Counted from the stretch's first letter, positions 21,838 through 31,222 are shown. The stretch: DNA of 64,000 bases from Rhodococcus triatomae BKS 15-14 (GCA_000341795.1 AODO01000069.1:62001-126000); one strand, 5' to 3'. The notes: generated from the sequence alone by a model not told the origin. Numbers and translations: made by a program.

Positions 21838-21876
21838 GACCCGGGAGACCGTGTCGGGGTGCCGGTCTCCCGGGTC
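21838..21876 (-). terminator. 14-bp perfect inverted repeat after the fasciclin gene
   Basis: Arms GACCCGGGAGACCG and CGGTCTCCCGGGTC with an 11-nt loop, inside a 238-nt spacer. It lies about 80 nt beyond the fasciclin stop on the minus strand and about 120 nt before the start of the next lipoprotein gene. No T-run. A terminator is the simplest reading, and nothing else in the spacer was recognised. Confidence 0.55.
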
Positions 21877-21955
21877 GCCACCCCGCCGCCGTGCGCCTGG
21901 TGATTGCGAGGGCGCACAGACGCCCGGCAGCGGAGATTCGGGGAAGGGACGGTTC

Positions 21956-22618
21956 CTACTGGGCGGGCGGCATCAGCACGCCGTCGATGAGGTAGACGGT
22001 CGCATTCGCGGTCTTCACTCCACCGCAGATGACCGCCGCCTCGTCGACCTTCAGGTCGTCACCGGATCCGGTGACCGTGAGCGTCGCGCCCTGGGCGGTG
22101 GTGTGGGTGCCGTCGACGTCCGAGGGGCTGAGCTGACCCGGCACCACGTGGTAGGTGAGGATCGAGGTCAGAGTGGCCGAGTCCGTCTTCAGCGACTCGA
22201 TGGTGGCGGGGTCGATCTTCGCGAATGCCTCGTCGACCGGCGCGAACACCGTGAACTCGCCGCCGTCGAGGGTGTCGACGAGATTCACGTCGGGGTTCAA
22301 CTGGCCCGACACGGCCTGCGTGAGCGTGGTGAGCATCGGGTTGTTGGACGCCGCGACGGAAACAGGTTCCTGCGCCATGCCGTCGACCGATCCGGGGCCC
22401 GTGGGGACCTGCTCTGCGTACGCCGCGCAACCCGGTCCGACGAGGTCGGCGGCCGGATCGGCCATCGCCGAGGTCATGGCATCCGAGGTGGTCTCGGCGC
22501 TCTGCACCGACGTCTCCGACGTCGAGGAGGACGTGTCGTCGTCGGAAGAACACGCGGACAGCCCGAGGAGCGCCACTGCGGCAAGGCCGGCGACTGCTGC
22601 TGTGCGGTTCGTCTTCAT
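21956..22618 (-). CDS. fasciclin-domain lipoprotein (MPT83/MPT70-like)
   Basis: 220-aa cell-surface lipoprotein, the same length as M. tuberculosis MPT83. Lipobox LSAC places the lipidated Cys at 23, followed by a Ser/Thr/Asp-rich linker. The FAS1 domain runs from about residue 85 to the end, with [21 protein letters not shown] and the closing [29 protein letters not shown] in front of it is typical of the MPT70/83 group. The start lies opposite a sulfite-oxidase-like gene, with SigK-like promoter motifs between them. Confidence 0.93.
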   Translation of the reverse strand: MKTNRTAAVAGLAAVALLGLSACSSDDDTSSSTSETSVQSAETTSDAMTSAMADPAADLVGPGCAAYAEQVPTGPGSVDGMAQEPVSVAASNNPMLTTLTQAVSGQLNPDVNLVDTLDGGEFTVFAPVDEAFAKIDPATIESLKTDSATLTSILTYHVVPGQLSPSDVDGTHTTAQGATLTVTGSGDDLKVDEAAVICGGVKTANATVYLIDGVLMPPAQ

Positions 22619-22684
22619 CTCGGTTCCACCTTCTCGGTTGTGAGTGTCGAGCCCACATGTGGCCGGGCTCTCGATGTCACCGGT

Positions 22685-22712
22685 GCTTCGGAGCCGTCAC
22701 CGAGGCGGATGG
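22685..22712 (-). promoter_or_regulatory. SigK-like promoter for the fasciclin gene
   Basis: On the minus strand CCATCC (22712-22707) is followed after 16 nt by CGAAGC (22690-22685), about 67 nt before the fasciclin ATG. The M. tuberculosis SigK promoters of mpt70/mpt83 use CCATCC and CGAAT-type elements with similar spacing. No sigK or rskA gene is in the window. Confidence 0.5.
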
Positions 22713-22737
22713 GTGGGATCCGCAGAAATCTCTCGAC

Positions 22738-22765
22738 CCATCCGAACCGGAAGTCGCGTCGAACT
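22738..22765 (+). promoter_or_regulatory. SigK-like promoter for the molybdoenzyme gene
   Basis: CCATCC (22738-22743), a 16-nt spacer, then CGAACT (22760-22765), about 57 nt before the plus-strand gene. It is back to back with the minus-strand copy; the two -35-type hexamers form the inverted repeat GGATGGGT...ACCCATCC. Confidence 0.5.
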
Positions 22766-22821
22766 CTCGACAGTCGATACGGAACCGCGGCGATCACGCT
22801 GCCCGGCGTTCGAGGACGAGG

Positions 22822-24405
22822 ATGGACGGTATGGCCGACGAAGACAGCCGCGGCAACGCGAAGGCGCGGGCACACCTGGTCGAGATCGCGGGTCGTGCCG
22901 CGTCCGGGATCCTCGCCGCCGGGGTGACCCTCGGCCTCGGCGAACTCCTCGCCGTGGCGGTCGGACCGTCGTCGTCGCCCTTCCTCGCGGTGGGATCGAC
23001 GACCGTCGACCACAGTCCGGCGTGGGCACGGGAATTCGCCATCGACACGTTCGGCACCTCCGACAAGCCGGCGCTGTTCATCGGGATGAGCATCCTGATC
23101 GGCGTGCTCGCCGCCGTCGCGGGAATCGTGGAGCGCACCCATCGGCCGTACGGGAGCGCGATCCTCGTCGCCCTCGGCGCAGTCGGGGTGTACGCGGCAC
23201 TCACCCGTCCCGACGCGACCGCCGCCGACGCGCTGCCGACGATCGTCGGAGTCACCGCGGGGATCGCGGTCCTGCGCCTCCTGACTCGGCGTTATCGGGC
23301 GGGCGACGAGCGCGATCCGAGCGCCGAGGGCATGTCCCGCAGGCGTTTTCTCGTTCTTGCGGGCACGGCGGCGGCGGTGGCGGTGACGACGGCCGCGGTG
23401 GGCAGACAGCTCGCGGAGACGGTCGCCGGGAGCGTCCGCAACCGGCTCGGCTTCATGCTGCCGACCGTCGCCGCATCCGACCGCGCACCGGCGATTCCCG
23501 CGGGCGCCGACGTCGCGGTCTCCGGTGCGACGCCGTACGTCACCCCGAACGGCGACTTCTACCGCATCGACACCGCCCTGCGGGTGCCGACGCTCACCAC
23601 CGACGAGTGGAGCCTGCGGATCCACGGCATGGTGGATCGCGAAATCACCCTCCGCTGGGACGATCTCGTCGCCCGCACCCCCGTCGAGCGGGCCGTCACC
23701 CTCACCTGTGTCTCCAATCAGGTCGGCGGCGACCTCGCGGGCAACGCCGTCTGGATCGGCTACCCGATCGCGGACCTGCTGAACGAGGTCGGTGTGTCGG
23801 CCGACGCCGACATGCTGCTGTCCACCAGTTCCGACGGGTTCACCGCCGGAACCCCCTTGGCGGCGCTCCGGGACGGCCGGGACGCGATCCTGGCGGTCGC
23901 GATGAACGGTGAACCGCTTCCGTTCGAGCACGGCTATCCCGTCCGGCAGGTCGTCCCCGGCCTCTACGGGTACGTCTCCGCGACCAAATGGGTGGTCGAC
24001 TGGGAGATAACGCGATTCGACCGCGCACAGGCGTACTGGACGCGGCGCGGTTGGGCGGAGCAGGCACCGATCAAGACCGCCTCCCGGATCGACGTCCCCG
24101 CCTCGCTCGGCCGGGTCGACGCGGGGACGGTCACGGTCGCGGGTACCGCCTGGGCGCAGCACCGCGGCATCACCCGTGTCGAGATCCGAGTCGACAACGG
24201 CCCGTGGCAGGACGCCACCCTCGCCACGGAGTACTCGATCGACACCTGGCGGCAGTGGACGTGGCAGTGGCAGGCGACCGCGGGTACCCACACGCTGCAG
24301 GTGCGCGCCACCGACGCGGACGGAGAGGTCCAGACCGAGGACCGCGCCGATCCGGTCCCCGACGGCGCCACCGGGTGGCACACCAGGTCGGTCACGGTGA
24401 TCTGA
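22822..24405 (+). CDS. membrane-anchored sulfite-oxidase-type molybdopterin oxidoreductase
   Basis: 527 aa from ATG 22822 (ATG 22831 is an alternative; a purine-rich GAGGACGAGG precedes). Four or so hydrophobic helices occupy residues ~25-155. MSRRRFLVLAGTAAAVAV at 171-188 looks like a twin-arginine-type segment before the catalytic part. The molybdenum-cofactor domain follows, with C296 in VTLTCVSNQVGG as the expected Mo ligand, and a C-terminal Ig-like dimerisation domain (about 415-520). Active site outside the membrane is inferred. The physiological substrate is unknown. It is divergent from, and probably co-regulated with, the fasciclin lipoprotein. Confidence 0.9.
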   Translation: MDGMADEDSRGNAKARAHLVEIAGRAASGILAAGVTLGLGELLAVAVGPSSSPFLAVGSTTVDHSPAWAREFAIDTFGTSDKPALFIGMSILIGVLAAVAGIVERTHRPYGSAILVALGAVGVYAALTRPDATAADALPTIVGVTAGIAVLRLLTRRYRAGDERDPSAEGMSRRRFLVLAGTAAAVAVTTAAVGRQLAETVAGSVRNRLGFMLPTVAASDRAPAIPAGADVAVSGATPYVTPNGDFYRIDTALRVPTLTTDEWSLRIHGMVDREITLRWDDLVARTPVERAVTLTCVSNQVGGDLAGNAVWIGYPIADLLNEVGVSADADMLLSTSSDGFTAGTPLAALRDGRDAILAVAMNGEPLPFEHGYPVRQVVPGLYGYVSATKWVVDWEITRFDRAQAYWTRRGWAEQAPIKTASRIDVPASLGRVDAGTVTVAGTAWAQHRGITRVEIRVDNGPWQDATLATEYSIDTWRQWTWQWQATAGTHTLQVRATDADGEVQTEDRADPVPDGATGWHTRSVTVI

Positions 24406-24435
24406 CGCCGATCGAGCGCCCGGCGCCGCCGGGAT

Positions 24436-25404
24436 TCACCTCGTGGCCGCACCACCCGCCGCGCGCCGGAACCTCGCCGCGAGGCGCTCGAACGACGTCG
24501 CCAGCGCGTCTCCGTCGATCACCTCCATGTCGACGTCGAGCTGCGTCAACCACAGTGCGAGCCGGTCCGGATCGTCGGCACCCAACTCGAGACGACACGT
24601 GGACTCGTCGACCACCTCGATGTCGACCGGGACCGGGAAGGTGATCCTCGCGGCGACCGTCGCGGCGGGTGCATGCACGAGGACCCGCGCGCGGTACGTC
24701 CAGGACGCCTTGCTGACGCGTCCGACGACGTACTCGACGACCTTGTCCTCGGGGATCGTCCGCGGCCGGAACCGCGCACCCGTCGGTGGGTGCGGAACCA
24801 TGCGATCGACCCGGAAGACCCGCCAGTCGTCGCGGTCGAGATCCCACGCGAGCAGGTACCAGATCGGCCCCCAGCTCACCAGCCGTTGTGGCTCGGTGTG
24901 GCGTGCCGCGTCGCTGCTCCCGGGCTTGGTGTATCCGAATCGGAGGCGTTCGTGGCCGCGGATCGCGGCGGCCACCGCGCCGAGAGCCGAGAGATCGAGC
25001 GGCGGCTGCGTTCCCGGAACGACGCTCGTCGCCTCGCGCACCGACTCGACGCGCCGACGCAGGCGCGACGGCAGCACCTGCTCCAGCTTCGCGAGCGCGG
25101 TGAGCGACGTCTCTTCCACTCCGAGTCTCTGGGTCGCGGCCGCGCGCAGTCCGACCGCGACGGCGACGGCCTCGTCGTCGTCGAGCAGGAGCGGCGGCAT
25201 CGCCGTCCCGGCGGCCAGCCGGTATCCGCCCGCGACGCCGGGGCGGGCGTCCACGGGATAGCCGAGCGACCGGAGTTTGCCGACGTCGGCACGCACCGTC
25301 CGCGTGCTCACGTCGAGCCTGCCTGCGAGTTCGGCGCTCGTCCAGTCCCGTTTGAGCTGGAGCAGCGACAGCAGTTCGAGCAGCCGGGCCGAGGTCTCCA
25401 ACAT
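24436..25404 (-). CDS. HTH/WYL-domain transcriptional regulator (YafY type)
   Basis: 322-aa regulator. The N-terminal winged helix covers about 1-60 (LLSLLQLKRDWTSAELAGRLDVSTRTVRADV). A WYL domain in the middle shows GPIWYLLAWDLDRDDWRVFRVDRM, and a WCX-like C-terminal domain follows. Divergent from the epoxide hydrolase across 63 nt that contain a near-perfect palindrome, so control of that gene is likely. It converges with the molybdoenzyme gene, leaving 30 nt. Confidence 0.92.
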   Translation of the reverse strand: MLETSARLLELLSLLQLKRDWTSAELAGRLDVSTRTVRADVGKLRSLGYPVDARPGVAGGYRLAAGTAMPPLLLDDDEAVAVAVGLRAAATQRLGVEETSLTALAKLEQVLPSRLRRRVESVREATSVVPGTQPPLDLSALGAVAAAIRGHERLRFGYTKPGSSDAARHTEPQRLVSWGPIWYLLAWDLDRDDWRVFRVDRMVPHPPTGARFRPRTIPEDKVVEYVVGRVSKASWTYRARVLVHAPAATVAARITFPVPVDIEVVDESTCRLELGADDPDRLALWLTQLDVDMEVIDGDALATSFERLAARFRRAAGGAATR

Positions 25405-25416
25405 GTTCTCGATCCT

Positions 25417-25432
25417 TTCCGGAATTGCGGAA
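25417..25432. promoter_or_regulatory. near-perfect palindrome, candidate WYL-regulator operator
   Basis: TTCCGGAATTGCGGAA is palindromic at 14 of 16 positions and sits in the 63-nt divergent spacer between the WYL regulator and the epoxide hydrolase. Confidence 0.4.
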
Positions 25433-25467
25433 CGAATCCTGCCGCATTACCGGAGACGCTGGGCCTC

Positions 25468-26610
25468 ATGAACGAGAACACCGCACTCATACCCTTCCGC
25501 ATCGACATCCCGCAGGCCGATCTCGACGACCTGCGTGCTCGCCTGGCGCACACGCGCTGGCCGGAACCCGTGCCGGGCCTGGCCGATCGCACCGACTTCA
25601 GCCGAGGCATTCCGCCGGTGTACCTCCAGGAGCTCGCCGACTACTGGCGCGACGAGTTCGACTGGCGCGCTCAGGAGGCGAAACTCAATGCGTACGAACA
25701 TTTCACGACGATCGTCGACAGGCAGAGGTTCCACGGCGTTCATGTGCGCTCGTCGAATCCGGAGGCCACCGCGCTGCTGCTGAACCACGGCTGGCCGGGC
25801 TCGTTCGTCGAGTACCAGCAACTCGTCCCGCTGCTGACCGACGAGTTCCACGTGGTCGTGCTGTCGCCACCCGGCTTCGGCTTCTCCACACCGCTGTCCG
25901 GGACCGGGTGGGAGCTGGCGCGGACGACCGAGGCCTTCGCCGAGATCATGACGCGCCTGGGCTACGAGAGGTTCGCGGCCCACGGCACCGACATCGGTTC
26001 GGGCATCACCGGCCGCCTCGCAGCGCTCCACCCGGAGCGTGTCATCGGCACACACATCGGCGCCGATCCCCGGTACCTCGGATTGGTCGGCGAGAAGTTC
26101 CCGATCCCCGACGGTCTGTCAGCCGACGAGATCGCGCAGCTCGAGGCGGTGCACAGCGCGGATGCGGCCGATCGCGGGTATCTCGAGATGCAGAACCACC
26201 GCCCCGACACGATCGGTGTCGCGCTCACCGACTCACCGGTCGGTCAGCTCGCGTGGATCGCCGAGAAATTCAAGTCCAGGGCCGACGGCGACCGCCGGAC
26301 ACCGGAGGAATCCGTGGACCGCGACCAGCTCCTGACGAACGTCAGCCTGTACTGGTTCACGCGCAGTGGCACGGCGAGCGCGCAGTTCTACTACGAGGCC
26401 GAGCACTCCGGACTCGAGTTCGCCATGCCCTCCGGTGTGCCGTCCGGGTGGGCCGTGTTCGACGCCCACCCGCTCGTGCGCCGCACCATGGACCCGTGGA
26501 AGGCGATCGGCCACTGGAGCGAGTTCACCGAGGGTGGTCACTTCCCTGCAATGGAGGAGCCGAAGCTGCTCGCGGACGACATTCGCACCTTCCTCCGCAG
26601 CATCTCCTGA
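25468..26610 (+). CDS. epoxide hydrolase (EHN domain + alpha/beta hydrolase)
   Basis: 380-aa soluble relative of microsomal epoxide hydrolase. The N-terminal EHN domain covers about 5-110 (PFRIDIPQADLDDLRARL, WPEPVPG). The oxyanion motif HGWPG is at 107-111, the nucleophile D175 in HGTDIGSG, the lid tyrosine in SLYWFTRSGTAS, and the base H358 in GGHFPAME. It would hydrolyse an epoxide to a diol through a covalent ester. Regulation by the divergent WYL protein is inferred from position. Confidence 0.93.
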   Translation: MNENTALIPFRIDIPQADLDDLRARLAHTRWPEPVPGLADRTDFSRGIPPVYLQELADYWRDEFDWRAQEAKLNAYEHFTTIVDRQRFHGVHVRSSNPEATALLLNHGWPGSFVEYQQLVPLLTDEFHVVVLSPPGFGFSTPLSGTGWELARTTEAFAEIMTRLGYERFAAHGTDIGSGITGRLAALHPERVIGTHIGADPRYLGLVGEKFPIPDGLSADEIAQLEAVHSADAADRGYLEMQNHRPDTIGVALTDSPVGQLAWIAEKFKSRADGDRRTPEESVDRDQLLTNVSLYWFTRSGTASAQFYYEAEHSGLEFAMPSGVPSGWAVFDAHPLVRRTMDPWKAIGHWSEFTEGGHFPAMEEPKLLADDIRTFLRSIS

Positions 26611-26704
26611 CCCCGCCCGGGCCGCCGGGCCACCAGGACCGGGACGGTCGTCGTCTCACTCGGACGCCGCTCCGGAACGCCGACCCGCCGGCCGACTGAC
26701 CGCG

Positions 26705-27901
26705 TCATCCCATCCGTTTGGAGAGCGGTGAGGGGAACCGGAGCATCACCCGGACACCGCCGAGCCACTCGCTCAGGGCTTCCGCCTCGGCATCGAGTGC
26801 TCGGCGGGCGTCGGCGCCCACGTCCTCGAGCAGATGGCTGACGACGTCCCCTGCGTCGTTCTGCCACCAGCCGCCGACGATCCGGCCGTCGCACCACAGG
26901 GTCGGCCCCGCGTTGCCGGCGGTGTCGAACAGCGGTTCGCGGTGCGGACCGAGATACCAGTCGCGGTCCTTCCAGCCCATCGTGGTCGGGTCGAGCCCTG
27001 GCAGCAACGCGACCCAGGGTTCGACCTCCGCGACGGGCTCGGCGTCGTCGGCCATCAGATACCCGATCGTCCCGTCGAGATCGACCTCGACGACATCCAA
27101 CGCGGACAGGGCTTTTCGCACGAGCGTGAGCGTCGAGCCGAGCCACCACCTGAGATCGTTCTCGGTGCCGGGCCCGAAGGAGCGCAGCCACTGCTCGACG
27201 AGCCACGTGACACCGTCCACCTCGGCGAGGGGCTCGATCGCATCCCCCAGCCACGATTGCGTTGTCGCCCAACGGTTCCGGGACACCCGCCACGGCCCGT
27301 CGTTCGTGGCGCGCACGACGCGACCCTCCGCGGACAGGACGGTCAGCACCCGCGGGCCGATCGACACGTGGCCTCCCCAGCTGCGGCCCTCGCCGTAGGT
27401 CATCGCCCCCCGCAGCACCGGAAGCTCGTCGCGGAGTTCGGAGTACGACGCCGGCTCACCGCCTGCCAGGGCGCCCAGGACCGCGTCGGCGGCCTCGTCG
27501 AGCCAGCGCGCACCGTCGGTGAACAGTCCGGCCTTCTCCACCTCGGAGACGAGTCGCTTGCGCTCCCGTTCGGCGACGCGGTTGCTGCCACCCGCCTGCG
27601 CGTAGGGCATCGCCTCACGCGGGAACACGAACAGTGTCCGCCGCATCGACAGGTGCTTGACGAGCGACCTGTCCTCGTAGAGAGCACGATCCAGGTCGGC
27701 GATCGTCATCCCGGGTACTCTCGCCCGCGCCGACAGATACACCGTGGACGGGTCGGTGGCGTGGAGGCAGACGAGACTGCGTGCCGCCTCGACCGGGTCA
27801 CCGGCCGGGTTCGTCCCGGTCAGGCGGTGACGCCGGGCCAGCCTGGCTCGCCGCTCCGAGAAGTCGACAGTGCGCGCCGTTGCCAACTCGCTCGCCCCCA
27901 C
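26705..27901 (-). CDS. winged-helix DNA-binding domain protein (HTH_42/DUF1006 type)
   Basis: 398-aa protein of the family that includes YcaQ-like DNA glycosylases and many uncharacterised actinobacterial proteins. Conserved-looking blocks are LVCLHATDPSTVYLSARARVPG near the N-terminus, HLSMRRTLFVFPRE, and LPGLDPTTMGWKDRDWYLG toward the end. A GTG at 27901 gives the full frame and the true start could be a few codons downstream. A DNA-repair role is possible by family but not shown here. Confidence 0.75.
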   Translation of the reverse strand: MGASELATARTVDFSERRARLARRHRLTGTNPAGDPVEAARSLVCLHATDPSTVYLSARARVPGMTIADLDRALYEDRSLVKHLSMRRTLFVFPREAMPYAQAGGSNRVAERERKRLVSEVEKAGLFTDGARWLDEAADAVLGALAGGEPASYSELRDELPVLRGAMTYGEGRSWGGHVSIGPRVLTVLSAEGRVVRATNDGPWRVSRNRWATTQSWLGDAIEPLAEVDGVTWLVEQWLRSFGPGTENDLRWWLGSTLTLVRKALSALDVVEVDLDGTIGYLMADDAEPVAEVEPWVALLPGLDPTTMGWKDRDWYLGPHREPLFDTAGNAGPTLWCDGRIVGGWWQNDAGDVVSHLLEDVGADARRALDAEAEALSEWLGGVRVMLRFPSPLSKRMG

Positions 27902-27963
27902 CCTTCACTCGTTCCTGCGCCGAGCAGACGACGCAACGCCGTTCACCCTAACCGCGAGCGCGG

Positions 27964-29688
27964 TCAGTAGATGCGGCGCAGGCGCTTCCGCAGCGGCCGC
28001 CCGTCCGGGTCCACGACCAGCCGGTAGACGACGGCGGCGAGTCGCTGCTGCCAACGCGGTGGAGCGTCGATGCGGTGGCGCCGGAGCCGCCCCGCCGGTC
28101 TGGTCCCCGCCCGCGGCGCCTCGTGCCAGCGGTCCAGGTCGTCGGCACTGCGCTCGACGGCGGCGAAGAACGCGCCGAGGTCGATCAGGTCGGCGTCGTC
28201 GCCGTCGGCCCGGCCGAGGTGTTCGCGGGCCAGCTCGAGCCTCAACTCGCGGGCGAACCGGCGTGCACCGTCACCGAGTCCGGCCGGATCGAGGGGCTCG
28301 CGCGGATCGCGCGCGGAGTCCACCACGGCGGCCGTCAGCTCGGAATCGTGCGTCCAGGAACGTCGATTGAAGTTGTCGCTTCCCACCGCCGCCCACACGT
28401 CGTCGACGATGCACACCTTGGAATGCACGTAGACGGGGATGCCGCGATCGTTCTCGAGGTCGAGCACCAGCACCCGGTCACCGCCTGCCTCTCGGATGGT
28501 GTCGAGGGCGGCCGAATGTCCCAGCAGCGCGGACGGAATCGTGATGGGGCTGTCGTCGTCCAGGAACTTGGGAACGACCGCGATCAGGCGCAGGTGCGGT
28601 TCGCGGCGCAGGGCCTCCGCGAACACCCGCGCCACGTCCACGGACCACAGGTACTGATCCTCCACGTACACCAGATTCCGAGCCCGGTGCAGCACCTTCG
28701 CGTAGGCCTTCGCGGCACTCCGCTCACCGTCCTTCGCGAACGGGTACACGGGGCGATGGCGTGGATAGGTGCGGAGCAGCTGGACCGAACACGTCCCGCA
28801 CGGGGCCGGCGCCTGCGCCTGCGGCGGCAGCTCGGACGGTTCCCGGGTGAGACCCCGCAGGATGTCGGGCACGGCGTGCCACGGCAGCCGGGAGAGCGCA
28901 GCCGGATCCTCCCAGCGCTCGCGAAACACGTCCTCGACGTCGCGCACCGCGGGGCCGTGTATCTGCAGTTGTGCGTCGTGCCACGCCGGGGTCTCCCCGT
29001 ACTCGGGCGGAAACGGTCGGCTCAGCGGATCCCCGAAGTGGTCGGCGTCGTCCCGCCGTGCTCGTGCCAGGTCGATACCGCCGACGAACGCGACGTCGGG
29101 CGTGTGTGGGTCGGCGTACCGGATCACGACGAACTTCTGGTGATGGCTGCCGAAGGTCGGAACCCGCTGGTCGAGGATCACCTCGCCGCCGGCTTCCTCC
29201 AGGATCTCGGCGAGCCTGCGGTTGCGGCGGCCGGGGTAGCCGAGCGTCTCGATGTGTGAGCGCCACATGATTCCCTTGACCACCGCGCCGCGGCGTGCTG
29301 CGCCGGCGAACGCGTCGCCGACCGTCACGCCCTCCACGAGCTGTTGATCGTGGTCGCCGCGCCAGTCGGTGAACAACACCAGGTCGTTCCGTCCCGCGCG
29401 ACGCAGTGCATCCGCCAGGGCAGCGAAGTACACGGCGCCGTGGATCAGCGGCGTGACGTCGTTGCCCTCGGTCCACTGCTGGATCCGGGTGTCCTCGTTG
29501 GCCCGTTCAGCGGCACTGAGTAGCCAGGGATGGACCGGATCGAAGCTCTCACGGTGCCCTGTCAGGGCGAGGCTGGAACGGCCGAACGACGACGACACCC
29601 TCCGCGCGAGTGCGCCGAGCCGGCGCGCCCTGGTTCGGGCGATCACGAGAATCCGGTTCTGGGGCACCGATGGATTCTCCACGGTCAC
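27964..29688 (-). CDS. phospholipase D-like protein with two HKD motifs
   Basis: 574-aa protein. The first HKD motif is at H183/K185 (SHHQKFVVIR) and the second at H422/K424 (YVHSKVCIVDD) with GSDNFNRRS downstream, so both halves of a PLD active site are intact. No signal peptide is obvious. The N-terminus (basic) and the C-terminal RRIY end are hydrophilic. Members act on phospholipids or nucleic acids; which applies here cannot be told. GTG start at 29688; divergent from the broken DMT transporter gene. Confidence 0.85.
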   Translation of the reverse strand: MTVENPSVPQNRILVIARTRARRLGALARRVSSSFGRSSLALTGHRESFDPVHPWLLSAAERANEDTRIQQWTEGNDVTPLIHGAVYFAALADALRRAGRNDLVLFTDWRGDHDQQLVEGVTVGDAFAGAARRGAVVKGIMWRSHIETLGYPGRRNRRLAEILEEAGGEVILDQRVPTFGSHHQKFVVIRYADPHTPDVAFVGGIDLARARRDDADHFGDPLSRPFPPEYGETPAWHDAQLQIHGPAVRDVEDVFRERWEDPAALSRLPWHAVPDILRGLTREPSELPPQAQAPAPCGTCSVQLLRTYPRHRPVYPFAKDGERSAAKAYAKVLHRARNLVYVEDQYLWSVDVARVFAEALRREPHLRLIAVVPKFLDDDSPITIPSALLGHSAALDTIREAGGDRVLVLDLENDRGIPVYVHSKVCIVDDVWAAVGSDNFNRRSWTHDSELTAAVVDSARDPREPLDPAGLGDGARRFARELRLELAREHLGRADGDDADLIDLGAFFAAVERSADDLDRWHEAPRAGTRPAGRLRRHRIDAPPRWQQRLAAVVYRLVVDPDGRPLRKRLRRIY

Positions 29689-29794
29689 CCCGCAGAACCG
29701 GAAAAGCCTCCCGCCGGGCCGCCATCAGCCGCGGCGCGCTGCTGGCGGCCCCGCTCGACCGACGACGCCGGCCGGACTGTGCCAGGGTGGGCCC

Positions 29795-30411
29795 GTGTCC
29801 GACTCCCTCCTCGCCACGCTCCTCGCGATCGGGGCCGCCCTCTGCATCGCGCCGCGAATCGGCGGACCGGTCCGGTCCGCGCTCTCCTGCTCGGCGTCGC
29901 TGCCGGCTCGCTCTTCGGGCTCGCGGCAGTCCTGACCAAGGGCGTCGTCCACCTCGTCGGGCGGGGGCCGGTCGCGCTCGTGACGTCACTGGAGCTCTAC
30001 GTGCTCGTCGTGGTGGCAGTGGTGGCGACGTCGGTGCAGCAGTCGGCGTTCCAGACCGGGTCGCTGCAGGCGTCGCTGCCCGCCAGCACCGTCATGGAAC
30101 CGGTGGTCGCGACACTGCTCGGGTTCGTGGTGCTGGGCGAGTACCTGGACGCGGACCACGAGGCGATGGCGGTGCTCGCGGTCGCGGTGGCGGCGATGCT
30201 CGCGGCGACGATCGCGCTGGCGCGGGCATCCGCCGGACCGGAGGACTCCCGCCCGGCCGCGACGCCACGGGTGCACGCGAACCCGTCGACGGCTGACCCC
30301 GACAAGACCGGTCGTTCGGTACGTCGGCACCAGGGAGTGGACGACGGGAAGACAGGTGGAAACCGCGTGGAACCACGCATGTCCACCCGCCCGGAAACCC
30401 GCAAGATGTGA
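29795..30411 (+). pseudogene. DMT-family transporter remnant with internal deletion and frameshift
   Basis: A GTG at 29795 opens a typical first helix (SDSLLATLLAIGAALC). Within about 25 codons the homology jumps to another frame, where RALLLGVAAGSLFGLAAVLTK and four C-terminal helices of an EamA/DMT-type transporter follow, down to ALARASAG and a short tail. The central helices are missing. Intact members run to roughly 280-300 residues with about nine or ten helices; here only about five remain and they are out of frame. A sequencing error alone would not explain the missing middle. Confidence 0.7.
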
Positions 30412-30517
30412 CACACCACACAGCGCGAACCCGGGTATCGACGCCCCGCCTTCGCTCGCCGCAAGCAGTCGGCCCCGTGGTCCTCGTGCGTCGACCTCAG
30501 GGAAGGCGACAACACAG

Positions 30518-30841
30518 ATGAACGACCACCTCCACGCCTGCAGTGACTTCGTCACCGCGATGTTCTCCCGTGGCTTCGTCGAGGACGGGGTCACGAGAGT
30601 CGCCGTCGAACGTATCCACCGCGGTGAGATCGGCGAGTGGATTCGCGCGCTGGCCTGGTCGGGACTGTTCAGCAACCTCGCCGTTGCGAACGCCGCGCGG
30701 GCCTGGCGCCACGATCCGCGCGCGCTGCTGGACGCCCTGCTCGGAGACGCCGACGAGGTGACCGCCCGGCGCTACGACGCCTTGTGGAGATCCGTGGACG
30801 CATCCACGGCACTCGCATCCGCCACGGCCGTGAACGAGTGA
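30518..30841 (+). CDS. small hypothetical protein
   Basis: 107 aa from ATG 30518, with GGGAAGG about 11 nt upstream. Mostly alpha-helical in appearance (FVTAMFSRGFVEDGVTRVAVERI, WIRALAWSGLFSNLAVANAARAW); no domain recognised. Its stop overlaps the start of the next gene as GTGA, which supports both being real. Confidence 0.6.
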   Translation: MNDHLHACSDFVTAMFSRGFVEDGVTRVAVERIHRGEIGEWIRALAWSGLFSNLAVANAARAWRHDPRALLDALLGDADEVTARRYDALWRSVDASTALASATAVNE

Positions 30842-31185
30842 CGACGATGAACGAGATCCACCGAGCGCCGGCTACCGCCCCCGATTCGGCCCGCGGGGCG
30901 AATCGGTTCGATGCGGTCTGGGTCCAGAAATCGCTGGGCGTCCTCCGCTTCCTCGAATCCGTCCACGCTCTACCTCCTCCGAGTCGCGCCCTCGTGACGT
31001 TCGCGGTCATGTGGGCACCGTTCGGCGGGTCTCCGGGAGAAGACCTGCTGGTCACGTTCGGCGTGAACCGGTCCAGGTTCCTCTCGCTCCTCGCCGCGGC
31101 GTTGAGCCCCGAACAGCGCGATCAACGCCACGTCCGGGACCTGAAGTCCGCGCTGCGGGACGACCTCGCGCTGAGCTGGCGGTGA
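30838..31185 (+). CDS. small protein, possibly DUF3263-like
   Basis: 115 aa from GTG 30838 (or 112 aa from ATG 30847). The core pattern, an aromatic helix, MWAPFGGSPGEDLLVTFGVNRSRF, then a Leu/Ala-rich helix, recalls DUF3263 proteins, in which W...Y.GAKE...IRELFGMS-type spacing occurs; this is a by-eye match only. It would be a small DNA-binding-like fold. Coupled to the preceding gene and followed by a strong hairpin. Confidence 0.55.
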   Translation: MTTMNEIHRAPATAPDSARGANRFDAVWVQKSLGVLRFLESVHALPPPSRALVTFAVMWAPFGGSPGEDLLVTFGVNRSRFLSLLAAALSPEQRDQRHVRDLKSALRDDLALSWR

Positions 31186-31222
31186 CGCCCGGCCCGCTCG
31201 CGGCCCGCCCCTACCCCCCATC

